64,000 nt of DNA from JBGAPI01 sp044221335 (GTDB taxonomy: Bacteria > Pseudomonadota > Gammaproteobacteria > Xanthomonadales > Ahniellaceae): the NCBI GenBank assembly GCA_044221335.1, contig JBGAPI010000007.1, positions 1 through 64,000 on the forward strand, written 5' to 3'. Below the pieces are notes generated by a model, which saw only the letters and a list, made by a program, of their open reading frames with translations, searched no databases and was not told where the DNA came from. The translations under genes were made by a program, and so were the position numbers. This document shows, in pieces, positions 1 to 10,100 of the stretch. How positions within the stretch are numbered: the stretch's first letter is position 1; each line of letters starts with the position of its first letter.

Positions 1-100
1 CCCGTGGTCAGACGACCACCTCGCAGAGGCCTTACACATAGACGCAGCCGTTTGTCCGGCAAAGCAACACAGCAGTTGACCGAGGGGGCGAGTCCACACA

Positions 101-275
101 TAGGGCGCGCACCGCGCGCCATCGCGAGAAGCGCCCTACCACCGCTCGTCGCCGACAGCGGCTGCTCTTCCCAGGCGCCTCGCGATGGCGCGCAGTGCGC
201 GCCCTACCACCGCTCCTCGTCGATAGCGGCAGTCCTTCCCAGGCGCCTCGCGATGGCGCGCAGTGCGCGCCCTAC
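101..275. repeat. Cluster of GTAG-type REP hairpins, partly a 68-bp tandem repeat
   Basis: Three REP-like palindromes lie at about 101-139, 173-207 and 241-275. The last two read, on the minus strand, GTAGGGCGCGCACTGCGCGC followed by CATCGCGAGGCGCC. The stem is perfect, with one unpaired base. The gcgccctac motif recurs at 131, 199 and 267, giving a 68-bp period that includes spacer sequence. GTAG at the foot of the hairpin is the known hallmark of REPs mobilised by RAYT transposases. No RAYT gene is in this window. No coding gene is supported in 1-323. Confidence 0.8.
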
Positions 276-282
276 GGCATCC

Positions 283-313
283 GCGACCCGGCAGGCGCAG
301 CCTGCCGGGTCGC
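283..313 (-). terminator. Perfect 14-bp hairpin downstream of the DUF481 gene
   Basis: The left arm starts GCGACCCGGCAGGC, the loop is three bases, and the right arm is its exact complement. The hairpin sits ten bases past the TAA stop of the minus-strand DUF481 gene. There is no T-tract, so termination is inferred from stem strength and position. It could instead be a further REP-type palindrome. Confidence 0.55.
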
Positions 314-323
314 AGTTCCGCGC

Positions 324-1025
324 TTACTTGAAGCCGTAGACCACGTTGAGGGTGGTCAGGGTATCGGTCTTGTCGACACCGGCCGGAACGTCGGAGTTGT
401 GGCGCACCTGCAGCGCGGCCTTCAGCGCGAGCGAGCTGTTGATCTTCACCTGCACGCCGAAGTCGTTCTGGATGAAGGTGTTGTCGGAGGCGCCTTCGAC
501 CAGCAGCGTGTCGATCAGGTCGGTGGTCTCGGTCAGCTTGTGCTTGAAGTCGACGAAGCCGCGGCCGAAGCCCTTGCCCTGGCTGTCGTCGTTGATCGGC
601 TTGACCCGCTTGTAGCCGGGGCCGATTTCGAGCGACAGCTTGGTCGCCTCGCTGTTGATCGCCTTGTAGCCGTAGCCGACCGCGAAGGTGCTCTGGTAGT
701 CGTAGGGCGCGAAGTCGTCATTCTCGTAGCGGGTCGCGCCGAACAGGTAGCTCTTCTCGTCGAGCTTGTAGCCGGCCTTGGCGCCGACCTCGAAGCGCTG
801 CGCGCTGGTGTCGCCGTTGGTGCGCGAACGCAGTCCGAGGATGTAGCCGTCCTGCAGCCACTCCGCGTCCTCGTGCTTCAGCGCCAGCTTGGCATTGAGG
901 GTGTCGGTGTCGGCGTTGCCGCGCGACATCACGAATCCGAATTCGCCGGTACCGCTCCAGCCGTCGGCGGCGAACGAGGCCAGCGGGGCCAGTGCCAGGA
1001 CAGCCACAACCAATTGCTTGAACAT
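324..1025 (-). CDS. DUF481 (YdiY-like) outer-membrane beta-barrel protein
   Basis: The 233-residue protein starts MFKQLVVAVLALAPLASFAA, a clear Sec signal peptide. The mature part is rich in alternating aromatic and polar strands (for example YKLDEKSYLFGATRYEND) and ends in LNVVYGFK with a terminal aromatic strand, as expected for an outer-membrane barrel. This matches DUF481 proteins such as YdiY, whose exact role is unknown (in E. coli linked to acid or salt stress). ATG at 1025 was chosen because GGAG lies seven bases upstream. Longer in-frame starts would bury the signal peptide. It stands alone, convergent with nothing, and a strong hairpin follows its stop. Confidence 0.88.
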   Translation of the reverse strand: MFKQLVVAVLALAPLASFAADGWSGTGEFGFVMSRGNADTDTLNAKLALKHEDAEWLQDGYILGLRSRTNGDTSAQRFEVGAKAGYKLDEKSYLFGATRYENDDFAPYDYQSTFAVGYGYKAINSEATKLSLEIGPGYKRVKPINDDSQGKGFGRGFVDFKHKLTETTDLIDTLLVEGASDNTFIQNDFGVQVKINSSLALKAALQVRHNSDVPAGVDKTDTLTTLNVVYGFK

Positions 1026-1263
1026 GCATTTCTCCATGGGTTTTCTCGCGTCGTCAGCGGGGTCTGCGACGGGGGCCGCATGGTAGTGAAAGCCGGTCGG
1101 GCACGATGAACGGACACCAAACTTTGCGCTCGCAACCGGCCGGCGGGCGCCGCCGTCGCCCACCGGCCGCAGACAGCGGAGGTTCATCGCAATACCATCC
1201 AATAGCCCTGCCGGGGACATTCGTCGCCGGCGTTTCAACGTCAACGCCGGAGGTTCGACCCAC

Positions 1264-1956
1264 ATGGTGCGCACGCGCCCCGCCGCCTGGAACATCGCCA
1301 TCGCCGTCACCCTGCTGCTGTCCGTACCGGCGCTCGCCGCCGACGCGCCCGGCAAGAAGGCCGGGGGACGCCGCACCTACAAGTGCGTCGACGCCAGTGG
1401 CGCCGTGACCTACACCGAGTCCTTCGATCCGGCCAAGTGCACCGGCGGCGGCGCGCAGATCAACGACCAGGGCGTCTCGGTCCGGACGATCGACCGCGCC
1501 AAGACGCCCGAGGAGATCGAGGCCGACAAGAAGCGCGCCGCCGAGGAAGCGGAGGCGAAGAAGGCGCGCGACGACAAGGACAACAACGACAAGATCCTGA
1601 TGCAGTCCTACACCAGCAGCGACGACATCCGGCGCGCGCGGGACGCGGAGATCAAGGGCATCGACAGCGACATCGCCACCACCGAGATGTCGCGCAAGCA
1701 GCAGGAAGCCGAGCTGACCAAGTACCTGTCCGCCGCCGCCGACCAGGAGCGTGGCGGACGCAGCGTCCAGGAAGCCACGCAGAAGAACATCGACGTGGTG
1801 CGCTCGCGCATCAAGGGGCAGCTGTCCTACATCGAGAAGCGCAAGCTCGACCGCGATGCGGTGCAGAAGAAGTACGACGATCGGATCACGCGCTACGACC
1901 GCCTCAAGGCGGAGATGGAAGAACGCGCCAAGCAGCGCGATCAGCCGAAGAAGTAG
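1264..1956 (+). CDS. DUF4124 domain protein, secreted, coiled-coil C-terminus
   Basis: The protein is 230 residues. Residues 1-26 form a signal peptide ending ALAADA. Residues about 38-55 carry the DUF4124 signature YKCVDASGAVTYTES, with a second Cys at about 60. From about residue 80 to the end the sequence is highly charged (Lys/Glu/Asp/Arg) and predicted helical coiled coil. DUF4124 proteins are common, mostly uncharacterised periplasmic or envelope proteins of proteobacteria. A GGAGG lies about ten bases before the ATG. The gene converges on algC with only 18 bases between the stops. Confidence 0.85.
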   Translation: MVRTRPAAWNIAIAVTLLLSVPALAADAPGKKAGGRRTYKCVDASGAVTYTESFDPAKCTGGGAQINDQGVSVRTIDRAKTPEEIEADKKRAAEEAEAKKARDDKDNNDKILMQSYTSSDDIRRARDAEIKGIDSDIATTEMSRKQQEAELTKYLSAAADQERGGRSVQEATQKNIDVVRSRIKGQLSYIEKRKLDRDAVQKKYDDRITRYDRLKAEMEERAKQRDQPKK

Positions 1957-1974
1957 TCGCTGCGCCGCCGCCGA

Positions 1975-4488
1975 TCAGAACGGGATCGGCAGCGACGGGT
2001 CGACCATCAGCATCTGTTCGCGGTAGGCGGCCTGGATCCGGTCCAGTGCCGCCGTGGTGTCCGCGTCGAAGCGCAGCACCAGCGATGGCGTGGTGTTGGA
2101 GCAGCGCACCAGGCCCCAGCCGTCGTTGAAGTCGGCCCTTACGCCGTCGATCATCGACACCCGCGCCCCGGGGAAATTGGCGCGGTCGCGGAATTTCGCG
2201 ACGAAGGCGTAGTGCTTGCCTTCCTCCATCGGGATCTTGATCTCCGGCGTCGACACGCCCTTCGGCAGTTCGTCGAAGATCTCCTGCGGGGGGCGGCCGT
2301 CGGCGGCGACGATCTCGCACAGGCGGGCCGCGGCGTAGATGCCGTCGTCGAAGCCGTACCAGCGTTCCTTGAAGAAGAAGTGGCCGCTCATCTCGCCGGC
2401 CAGTTCCGCGCCTTCCTCGCGCATCTTCGCCTTGATCAGCGAGTGCCCGGTCTTCCACATGATCGGGCTGCCGCCGTGGCGCAGGATCACGTTCTGCAGG
2501 TGACCGGTGCACTTGACGTCGTAGATGATCGGGGCGCCCGGATTGCGCATCAGCACGTCGGCGGCGAACAGCATCAGGGTGCGGTCGGGGTAGATGATCT
2601 CGCCCTGCGCGGTGACCACGCCAAGGCGGTCGCCGTCGCCGTCGAAGGCGACGCCGAGATCCGCGCCGAACTGCTTCACCGAGTTGATCAGGTCCGCGAG
2701 GTTGTGCGGATCGGACGGGTCGGGGTGGTGGTTCGGGAACTGCCCGTCGACCTCGCAGTACAGCGGGATCACTTCGCAGCCGATGCCTTCGAGCACCTTC
2801 GGCCCGACCTCGCCGGCGACGCCGTTGCCGGCATCGACCACGATCTTCAGGCTGCGCTCGACCTGGACGTCGCCGACCACGCGCTCGATGTAGTCGTTCT
2901 TCACGTCGATCTGGGTCAGCCCGCCGGACCCCGTGGTCAGCCGACCTTCGACGATCCGGGCGAACACTTCCTGGATCATCTCCTCCGCGAGCGTCTGTCC
3001 GCCGAGGACGATCTTGAAGCCGTTGTATTCCGGCGGATTGTGCGAACCGGTCACCATCACGCCGGAACCGGTATTGAGCTGGTAGGTGGCGAAATAGAGC
3101 ACCGGGGTCGGCACCATGCCGACGTCGGTGACGTCGATGCCGGCCTGGCGCAGGCCGGTGATCAGGGCGCCGGCGAGCTGTGGGCCGGATTCGCGTCCAT
3201 CGCGACCGACGCACACCTCGCGGAGGCCGAGGTCGCGCGCCATGCTGCCGATCGACTGACCGATGGCCCGCGCCACTTCCGGTGTCAGCGACTTGCCGAC
3301 CACGCCGCGGATGTCGTAGGCCCGGAACATCGAGCGCTCGATCGATACCGGTTTCGCCGAGGCTGCCGGCGCCGCCGGTTCCGGCATGTCCTCCACGACT
3401 TCGACGCCTTCCATTCCGGCGGCAGCGGCGGCCCGGCGAGGGCGCGCCGGCGCCGGTGCGTCGCCGCCCGCGGCGGCCGCCAGTTCGTCGGCAAAGGTCG
3501 GTTCGGCGGCCGTCGCGGCAGCGGCGGCGGCACGGCTCCGGCTCTTCAGGCCGCGCAGCGCCTCCACCCACGCCGGCGCCTTGCGCTGCTTCGCGTCGGG
3601 CGCGAACCCGTAGTTCCAGATCAGGTTCAGCGCGAACGCCGCGATCAGCAGCAGGACGCCGCTGGTCAGCAGCAGGGGGACCTTGCGGGAGTCGAAGACC
3701 GACAGCACCTGGCCGATCTCGAAGAGACGCGGCACGTCGATCTGTACGCGGAACAGGCTCTGTGGCACCGCCTTGTTGTCGGTCTCGGCGATCTCGTAGC
3801 CGGTCATGCTGCCGAGTTCGTGGACGGCGTTGGTCGACAGGCGTCCCCCCTGGAAGATCGCCACGCGTCCGCCGCCGATGTCGAGCTCGTCCACCTTTTG
3901 CCACAGCGGTTCAGCCGGCATCAGGACGTAGGCGTAGGCGACCCGTTGGTCCTTGCCGATGGCCTGCACCAGCGCCAGGCGCTTCTTGTCGCTCTCGTCG
4001 GGGTGGACCTGGACCGGCGCCATGCCGTCCGCCGCGGCCCGGGCCTGAGCGAGCATGTCGGCCTTCGCGTAGCCGAATTCCTTGAGGTCCGAGGTGAACA
4101 GTTCCGGCAGGTCGGGGGCGTAGAACTCCGCGCGGACGATTTCGCTGTTCAGCTGCTTCACCCGCACCGAGGCGCGCAGGCGGCCGGGCTCATCGACCAC
4201 GGTCAGTGCCCGGATCAGCTCCTCATCGGTGAGCAGCACCTTCAGCTTGCGCTGTTCCTCCTTCACCGCTTCGCCGATCAGGACGACCAGCTTGCCCTGG
4301 GCCTCCCTCAGCCGGGTGAGGGTGGAGTTCTCGCGGGCGACGGTCAGGCCCTGTGCCAGGCTGCACAGGCCGAGGATCGCGAGGACCGCGACGGCCAGCG
4401 TCACCGCATAGCGGATCGGAGTGGTCTTGCCGGCCTCTGGCCCTTGACGGGCAAGCGCCGCTTCCAGCGCAGTGTTTCCCTTCGCCAC
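1975..4488 (-). CDS. algC: Phosphomannomutase/phosphoglucomutase with membrane-anchored N-terminal extension
   Basis: The protein has 837 residues. The C-terminal half (about 385-837) is a complete AlgC/XanA-type alpha-D-phosphohexomutase that interconverts hexose 1- and 6-phosphates for LPS and exopolysaccharide precursors. Visible motifs are the phosphoserine loop TGSHNP with Ser about 482, metal loop DGDGDR at about 616-621, sugar loop GEMSGH, and phosphate loop RCSNTTPSL. The first 380 residues hold a transmembrane segment near 26-46, a roughly 230-residue domain, a second transmembrane segment near 270-292 and an Ala/Pro-rich linker. Between two membrane segments, that domain is probably periplasmic. 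Related long AlgC forms are known in Pseudomonas and Xanthomonas. It is third after coaBC and dut on the same strand, 17 bases from dut. Confidence 0.93.
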   Translation of the reverse strand: MAKGNTALEAALARQGPEAGKTTPIRYAVTLAVAVLAILGLCSLAQGLTVARENSTLTRLREAQGKLVVLIGEAVKEEQRKLKVLLTDEELIRALTVVDEPGRLRASVRVKQLNSEIVRAEFYAPDLPELFTSDLKEFGYAKADMLAQARAAADGMAPVQVHPDESDKKRLALVQAIGKDQRVAYAYVLMPAEPLWQKVDELDIGGGRVAIFQGGRLSTNAVHELGSMTGYEIAETDNKAVPQSLFRVQIDVPRLFEIGQVLSVFDSRKVPLLLTSGVLLLIAAFALNLIWNYGFAPDAKQRKAPAWVEALRGLKSRSRAAAAAATAAEPTFADELAAAAGGDAPAPARPRRAAAAAGMEGVEVVEDMPEPAAPAASAKPVSIERSMFRAYDIRGVVGKSLTPEVARAIGQSIGSMARDLGLREVCVGRDGRESGPQLAGALITGLRQAGIDVTDVGMVPTPVLYFATYQLNTGSGVMVTGSHNPPEYNGFKIVLGGQTLAEEMIQEVFARIVEGRLTTGSGGLTQIDVKNDYIERVVGDVQVERSLKIVVDAGNGVAGEVGPKVLEGIGCEVIPLYCEVDGQFPNHHPDPSDPHNLADLINSVKQFGADLGVAFDGDGDRLGVVTAQGEIIYPDRTLMLFAADVLMRNPGAPIIYDVKCTGHLQNVILRHGGSPIMWKTGHSLIKAKMREEGAELAGEMSGHFFFKERWYGFDDGIYAAARLCEIVAADGRPPQEIFDELPKGVSTPEIKIPMEEGKHYAFVAKFRDRANFPGARVSMIDGVRADFNDGWGLVRCSNTTPSLVLRFDADTTAALDRIQAAYREQMLMVDPSLPIPF

Positions 4489-4505
4489 GTTGCGTCCTTA
4501 TCCGA

Positions 4506-4961
4506 TCATCCGCGCCCAGTCGAGCCGAATCCGCCGTCGCCGCGCTCGCTGCGGTCGAACTCCGCCACCACGGCGAAGCGCGCGCGTGCCACCGGCACGA
4601 CGACGAGCTGGGCGATTCGTTCCAGCGGCTGGATGGTAAAGGGCGCGTTGGAACGGTTCCAGCACGAGATCATCAGCGGGCCCTGGTAGTCCGAGTCGAT
4701 CAGGCCGGTGAGATTGCCCAGCACGATGCCGTGCTTGTGGCCGAGACCGGAGCGCGGCAGGATCACCGCGGCATAGGCCGGGTCGCGCACGTGAATGGCG
4801 ATGCCGGACGGCAACAGCCGGGTATCCCCGGGAGCGAGTTCCAGCGGCGCGTCGATCGCGGCGCGCAGGTCCATGCCCGCGGAACCCGGGGTGGCGTAGG
4901 CCGGCAGCTCGACGTCGCGGCCGATGCGCGGGTCGAGGATCTTCAGCTCGATGTCGATCAT
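4506..4961 (-). CDS. dut: dUTP diphosphatase
   Basis: The 151-residue protein hydrolyses dUTP to dUMP and pyrophosphate, keeping uracil out of DNA and feeding dTMP synthesis. All five trimeric dUTPase motifs are present, including AGMDLRA, PRSGLGHKHGI, GLIDSDYQGPL, ERIAQLVVVPV and the C-terminal RGDGGFGSTG. The start at 4961 (MIDIELKIL) aligns with E. coli Dut and has GGCGGA upstream. An alternative ATG at 4976 overlaps the coaBC stop as ATGA and would add MTGGT. Either way translation is coupled to coaBC. Confidence 0.95.
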   Translation of the reverse strand: MIDIELKILDPRIGRDVELPAYATPGSAGMDLRAAIDAPLELAPGDTRLLPSGIAIHVRDPAYAAVILPRSGLGHKHGIVLGNLTGLIDSDYQGPLMISCWNRSNAPFTIQPLERIAQLVVVPVARARFAVVAEFDRSERGDGGFGSTGRG

Positions 4962-4972
4962 CGTTCCGCCGG

Positions 4973-6196
4973 TCATCGTGCCGGCCCCGCGATGGCGGCC
5001 CGGCGTTCCAGCACCGCGTCGAGCAGGCGATGGGCCAGGACCGCCTTGCTGTCTCGGGCCAGGATCCGCTGGCCGTCCGGCCAGAGCAGGGTGATCTCGT
5101 TGTCGTCGGCATCGAAGGCGCAGCCGGGGCTGCCGACCTGGTTGGCGGCAATCAGATCGAGCTTCTTCCGTTCCAGCTTGTCGCGGGCGTAGGCCAGCAC
5201 ATCGTGGGTCTCGGCGGCGAAGCCGAGGACGAAGGGGCGGTCTGGCCGCGCCGCGACTTCCGACAGGATGTCCGGCGTGCGGGTCAGAGCCAGCGTGAGC
5301 TCGCCGGCGCTGGTCTTCTTGAACTTCCGGTCGTAGGGGGCGGCCGGGGTGTAGTCGGCGACCGCGGCGGCGCCGACGTAGACCGTGCACCCCGGCATCG
5401 CGGCGAGCACGGCGGCGCGCATCTGGGCAGCGTTGCGGACGTCGATCCGGGTCACGCCCGCCGGGGTCGGCACCTTGACCGGACCGGCGACCAGCACGAC
5501 TTCGGCGCCGCGGCGCGCGGCCGCGTCGGCGATCGCGAATCCCATCCGGCCCGAGCTGCGGTTGCCGATGAAACGCACCGGGTCGATGTCCTCGTAGGTC
5601 GGGCCGGCGCTGATCACCAGCTTGAAGCCGCGAAAGTCGTCGCGGGTCGCGAGACGGTCGGCGACGGCGTCGACGATCGCCAGCGGTTCGCTCATCCGCC
5701 CGGCGCCGACGTCGCCACAGGCCTGGTCGCCGGAGTCGGGGCCGACGAACGCGACCCCGCGGGCGGCGAGCGTGGCGACGTTCGCCACGACCGCCGGATG
5801 CCGCCACATCGCCTGGTTCATCGCCGGCGCCAGCAGCAGCGGCTTGTCGGCGGCCGCCAGCACGCAGGTGCCGAGCAGGTCGTCGGCGATACCGCCGGCG
5901 AGTTTCGCCAGGCGGTCGGCACTGGCCGGTGCGACCAGGACCAGGTCGGCCCAGCGCGCGAGTTCGATGTGGCCCATCGCGGCTTCGGCCGCCTCGTCCC
6001 AGGCCGACTGCCGCACCGGCTCGCCGGACAGCGCCTGAAAGGTCAATGCGGTCACGAAGCGCGCGGCGTTGTCGGTCAGCACCACTCGCACGGCGGCGCC
6101 GGCGTCGCGCAGGCGCCGCACGAGGTCGGCCGCCTTGTACGCGGCGATGCCGCCGGACACGCCCAGCAGGATGTTCCGACCGGTGAGAGTAGCCAT
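4973..6196 (-). CDS. coaBC: Bifunctional phosphopantothenoylcysteine decarboxylase/phosphopantothenate-cysteine ligase
   Basis: At 407 residues this is full length for CoaBC, which makes 4'-phosphopantetheine from 4'-phosphopantothenate, cysteine and CTP in coenzyme A synthesis. The N-terminal flavoprotein CoaC half has GVSGGIAAYK, the catalytic His in GHIELARWADL, PASA and PAMNQAMW. The CoaB half (from about 190) has SAGPTYEDIDPVR, GNRSSGRMG, AAVADY and KLDLIAANQV. AGGAA precedes the ATG. coaBC, dut and algC follow one another on the minus strand and radC is divergent, the classical arrangement in pseudomonads and xanthomonads. Confidence 0.96.
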   Translation of the reverse strand: MATLTGRNILLGVSGGIAAYKAADLVRRLRDAGAAVRVVLTDNAARFVTALTFQALSGEPVRQSAWDEAAEAAMGHIELARWADLVLVAPASADRLAKLAGGIADDLLGTCVLAAADKPLLLAPAMNQAMWRHPAVVANVATLAARGVAFVGPDSGDQACGDVGAGRMSEPLAIVDAVADRLATRDDFRGFKLVISAGPTYEDIDPVRFIGNRSSGRMGFAIADAAARRGAEVVLVAGPVKVPTPAGVTRIDVRNAAQMRAAVLAAMPGCTVYVGAAAVADYTPAAPYDRKFKKTSAGELTLALTRTPDILSEVAARPDRPFVLGFAAETHDVLAYARDKLERKKLDLIAANQVGSPGCAFDADDNEITLLWPDGQRILARDSKAVLAHRLLDAVLERRAAIAGPAR

Positions 6197-6289
6197 CCGA
6201 GATTTCCTACAGACAAAAGCAGCGGAATCTTACCGGACGACGCGCCTGCGACGGCAGCGCGGCGCGGTTGCCGGCGCCACACTGGCGCC

Positions 6290-6964
6290 ATGCGAATGAT
6301 CGAACTGCCCCCGGAAGAACGGCCGCGGGAACGCCTGCTCGGCGGGACCGCGGAACACCTGACCGACGCCGAGCTGCTGGCCGTGCTGCTGGGTGGCGGC
6401 ACCCGCGAGCACAATGCCGTCGGCCTCGCCCAGGCACTGCACGCCGACCATGGGGGGCTCCGGGCGCTGGCGGCGGCGCTGGCCCGCGGCGCGGTCCTTC
6501 GCCGCGGCATCGGGCCGGCGCGGCGCGCCGGCCTGATCGCGGCGTTCGAGCTCGGCCGGCGCTGCATCGCCGAGGAACTGCGCGAGCGCGACACCATCCG
6601 TGATCCGGCGCACTGCCGGGACTACCTCCGGGCCCGCCTGCAGGATCGGCCCGCGGAAGTCTTCATGGCGCTGTTCCTCGACCAGCGCCACCGGCTGATC
6701 GCCTGCGAGGAGCTGTTCCGCGGGACCATCGATGCCGCCGACGTCCACCCGCGCGAAGTGGTGCGGCGCTGCCTCGAGCTGACCGCCGCGGCGCTGATCG
6801 TGGCCCACAACCATCCCTCGGGCTACCGCGAACCCAGCGCCGCCGACATCGCCCTGACCCGCCGCCTGCGCGAGGCCCTGACCCTGGTCGACGTCCGCCT
6901 GCTCGACCACTTCATCGTCGGCCACGGCGAGCCGCTGTCGATGGCGGAGCGGGGGCTGGTGTAG
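6290..6964 (+). CDS. radC: RadC family JAB/MPN protein
   Basis: The 224-residue protein has the full RadC (UPF0758) layout: an N-terminal helix-hairpin-helix part (EERPRERLLGGTAEHLTDAE) and a C-terminal JAB domain. The metal motif HNHPSG, the downstream Ser/Asp and LLDHFIVG are visible. RadC proteins were once linked to DNA repair; their biochemical role is still unsettled. The start is MRMIELPPEE at 6290. A second ATG six bases later (6296) is equally possible, and neither has a clear Shine-Dalgarno. The 93-base gap to coaBC must hold both divergent promoters. Confidence 0.94.
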   Translation: MRMIELPPEERPRERLLGGTAEHLTDAELLAVLLGGGTREHNAVGLAQALHADHGGLRALAAALARGAVLRRGIGPARRAGLIAAFELGRRCIAEELRERDTIRDPAHCRDYLRARLQDRPAEVFMALFLDQRHRLIACEELFRGTIDAADVHPREVVRRCLELTAAALIVAHNHPSGYREPSAADIALTRRLREALTLVDVRLLDHFIVGHGEPLSMAERGLV

Positions 6965-7196
6965 GGGGCGCAACGGCACAGAGGGCGGATCCGTTGCGTG
7001 CGTCGAAGCGGGGGAGGAGGAGACCTTCGGTGCAGGCCGGTGGGCGGATGGCTGGATGCGGTGTTCAGGAAGGGGCTCGAATAGGACTTTTACATCGGCC
7101 GAGTCTGAACTTCTGTCAATGTGGCAGCGCCGCCGGTGAGAGATTGGGCCCCCTCGCGGCACCTTTCCTTGACCGTTCACGTGATGTGGGGAAGTC

Positions 7197-10100
7197 ATGT
7201 CGCGAGTGTCCCTGATGTCGATGGCGTTGCTGGTTCTGGCGACGGCATCCGTGCCGACGATGCTCGCCGCTCGGCAAGCCCGGGATCCCGTCTCCACCGA
7301 CGGCGGCGCCATCGCCCTGGATGCCGGCGCCGACAGGAACCGGCCGTCCGCCGTCGAATCGCTGCCGCGCCCGGCGAGGGCGGTTCCACCCGGCCGCGAC
7401 GACGCCGCCAAGTCCGGTTCGACGCGCTCCGGTGCCTCGAAGAACGCGGTCGACGATGCGTCCCGTTGGGACCGCCAGTTCGGAGTTGCGATCGGCTGCG
7501 ACAACGCGGTCAAGGCGATGGCGCCGCTCGACGACGGACGAATCGTCGTCGGCGGCCTGTTTCACATGTGCGGCAACGTCCAGGCGACGTTCGTCGCGAT
7601 CTGGGACCCGAATTCGGGCGTGTTCGCGCCGCTCAGTGAAGCCAGCGGCGCCGAGGGCACGGACTATGCCATCGACGCGCTGGCGGTGAATGGAAACCGG
7701 ATCGTCGTCAGCAGTGGCTACAGCAGGAACAGCGTGGTCGTCGCGCGGAACATCGCGCTCTACGATCTGTCGACCCGCTCCTGGTCTCCGATGGGGAGCA
7801 GCGCGAACAACGGCGTCAACAACCCGGTCACCGGCATCGCGATGAACGCGACCACGGTATTCGTCACGGGTTCGTTTTCCTTCGCGGACGGGGTCTCCGC
7901 GAATCGCGTGGCGCGTTACGACATCGCGACGAATTCCTGGTCCAGTCTCGGGACGGGGAGCGCCAACGGCGTGACGGGCGGCGTCAACGCGATCGCGCTG
8001 AACGGCACCGATGTCTACGTGGCCGGTACATTGTCGGCCGCCGGTGGCGTCACCGCCAACAAGATCGCCCGGTTCGACACGACGACGCAGACCTGGTCCT
8101 CGGTGGGAACCGGCAGCGAGAACGGGCTCAATGGAACGGCATACGCGCTCGCGACCTTCGGCTCCCGCGTCTACGTCGGCGGCAGCTTTACGCTGGCGGG
8201 GACGAAAGCCGCCAACAATGTGGCCAGTTTCGATATCGGCACCCAGAGCTGGCAGGGCATCGGTGCCGGCACGTCGAACGGCACCGGCTCGACGGTCTAT
8301 GCGGTAGTTCCCGGCAGTTCCGAACTCTACGTCGGCGGATCGTTCAGCTCGGCGGGCACGGTTGCGGCGAACCGCATCGCTCGATTCCAATTCGCTTCCC
8401 AGTCCTGGGACAGCCTCGGCACCGGTTCGGCCAACGGCGCGAACCTCACCGTCCGGGCGATCGTCAATCGCACGACGGAGATCTATGTCGCCGGGAATTT
8501 CACCCAGTCGGGCGGAGTCATCTCCCGGGGGGTCGCGCGCTACACGCCGGCGACGCAACTGTGGTCCGGACTCGGCGTCGGCACCAGCAACGGCGTCGTT
8601 TTCGGTGCGATCCAGGGCGTGAGTGCGATCAAGGCGTCCGCCACGGAGGTCTACGCCGGCGGCGATTTCACGCTGGCGGGAGACGTTCCCGCCAACAATT
8701 TCGCGCGGTTCGACATCGGCCAGGGCAAGTGGACCGTCGTCGGGAACGGCGCCGTCAACGGGCTGACCAATGCCGGGTCGTCGGTGTGCTACGCGTACCC
8801 GAGCCCCTGCGCGATGGCGATCGACACCACGGCGACGGATGTATTCGCGGGAGGCAGCTTCCAGCAGGCCGGCGATACCGGCCTCAACCTGGTCGCGCGG
8901 TTCAACCTGTCATCGCAGAGCTGGCTGCCGCTGTCGTCGGGGGCGAACAACGGCACCAACAGCCTGGTCCGGGCGATCGCCGTTTCCGGGCAGGACGTGT
9001 TCCTCGGCGGCGATTTCGTCCAGGCCCCCTACCCGACGACCAATTCCATGTTGCGCGTCGCGAGGTACAACCTGACGGCGCAGACCTGGAATTCGCTGGG
9101 TACAGGCAGCGCCAACGGGGTCAACAACTCCGTCTATGCCGTCGCGACATCCGGGCAGTACGTCTATGTCGGCGGCTCGTTCACCCTGGCCGGCGGCGCA
9201 ACGGCCAATCGCATCGCACGCTTCGACCTGAATTCGCAGACCTGGTCCAGCCTGGGGACCGGGTCGGCCAATGGTGTCGGCGGACAGGTGCGAGCACTCG
9301 CCGTGTCCGGAAACTACGTGTATGCCGGCGGAAACTTCACGACGGCGGGCGGGCAGGCGGCAGCGAACATCGCTCGCTTCGACACGACGACACAGGCCTG
9401 GAGCACGCTCGGCAGCGGCGCGGCCAATGGCGTCGACGGCATCGTCGAAGCGATATCGATTTCCGGTTCGGACGCGTTCGTCGGGGGAAGCTTCCTCAAT
9501 GCCGGCGGGGCATCCGCGAGACGCGTCGCCATCTTCAACACGAGCACCCTGTCGTGGCGCCCGCTGCCAGGCGACGGCGTCAATGGCGTGAACGGCCCCG
9601 TCTATACCCTCTCCGCCGTGGGAACGGCGACCTACATCGGCGGCAGCTTCTCCGTCGCCGGCGGCGTCCCGAGCATGGCGATCGCGCGGTACGACAATCG
9701 TCGCGACGTCACCGCCAGTCTGTCGCTGTCGCCCGCGGGTCCGGTGCAGGCCAATACCGCGGTGTCGATCACCGCTTCGGTCGCCACGCTCGGATTTCCG
9801 GGGCAGCCGGGCAAGGTCGACTTCTACGACAACGGCGCGCCGATGCCCGGCTGCTCCGCAGTCGCCGTCGTCGGAGGCTTGAATACGCGAACGGCGACCT
9901 GCACGACCTCCGCACTGCGGGTCGGATCGCATTCGCTGGTCGCACGCTATCTCGGCGATACCCAGAACTTCGTCGGAACCACGGATGCGAGCACGCTCGT
10001 CGTCACCGCGCCCGTCCTCGACCTCACTCCGTCGACCCTTCCCAACGCCTTGGCCGGCGTCAGCTACAGCGCGACCTTCGCGGTGTCCGGGTCCGGTACC

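Noticed and set aside
1026..1376. Longer N-terminus for the DUF481 protein
   Set aside because: It would place more than 100 residues before a clear signal peptide that has its own Shine-Dalgarno.
2212..4689. Long plus-strand frame opposite algC
   Set aside because: His/Asp/Val-rich product without family features, opposite an intact enzyme gene.
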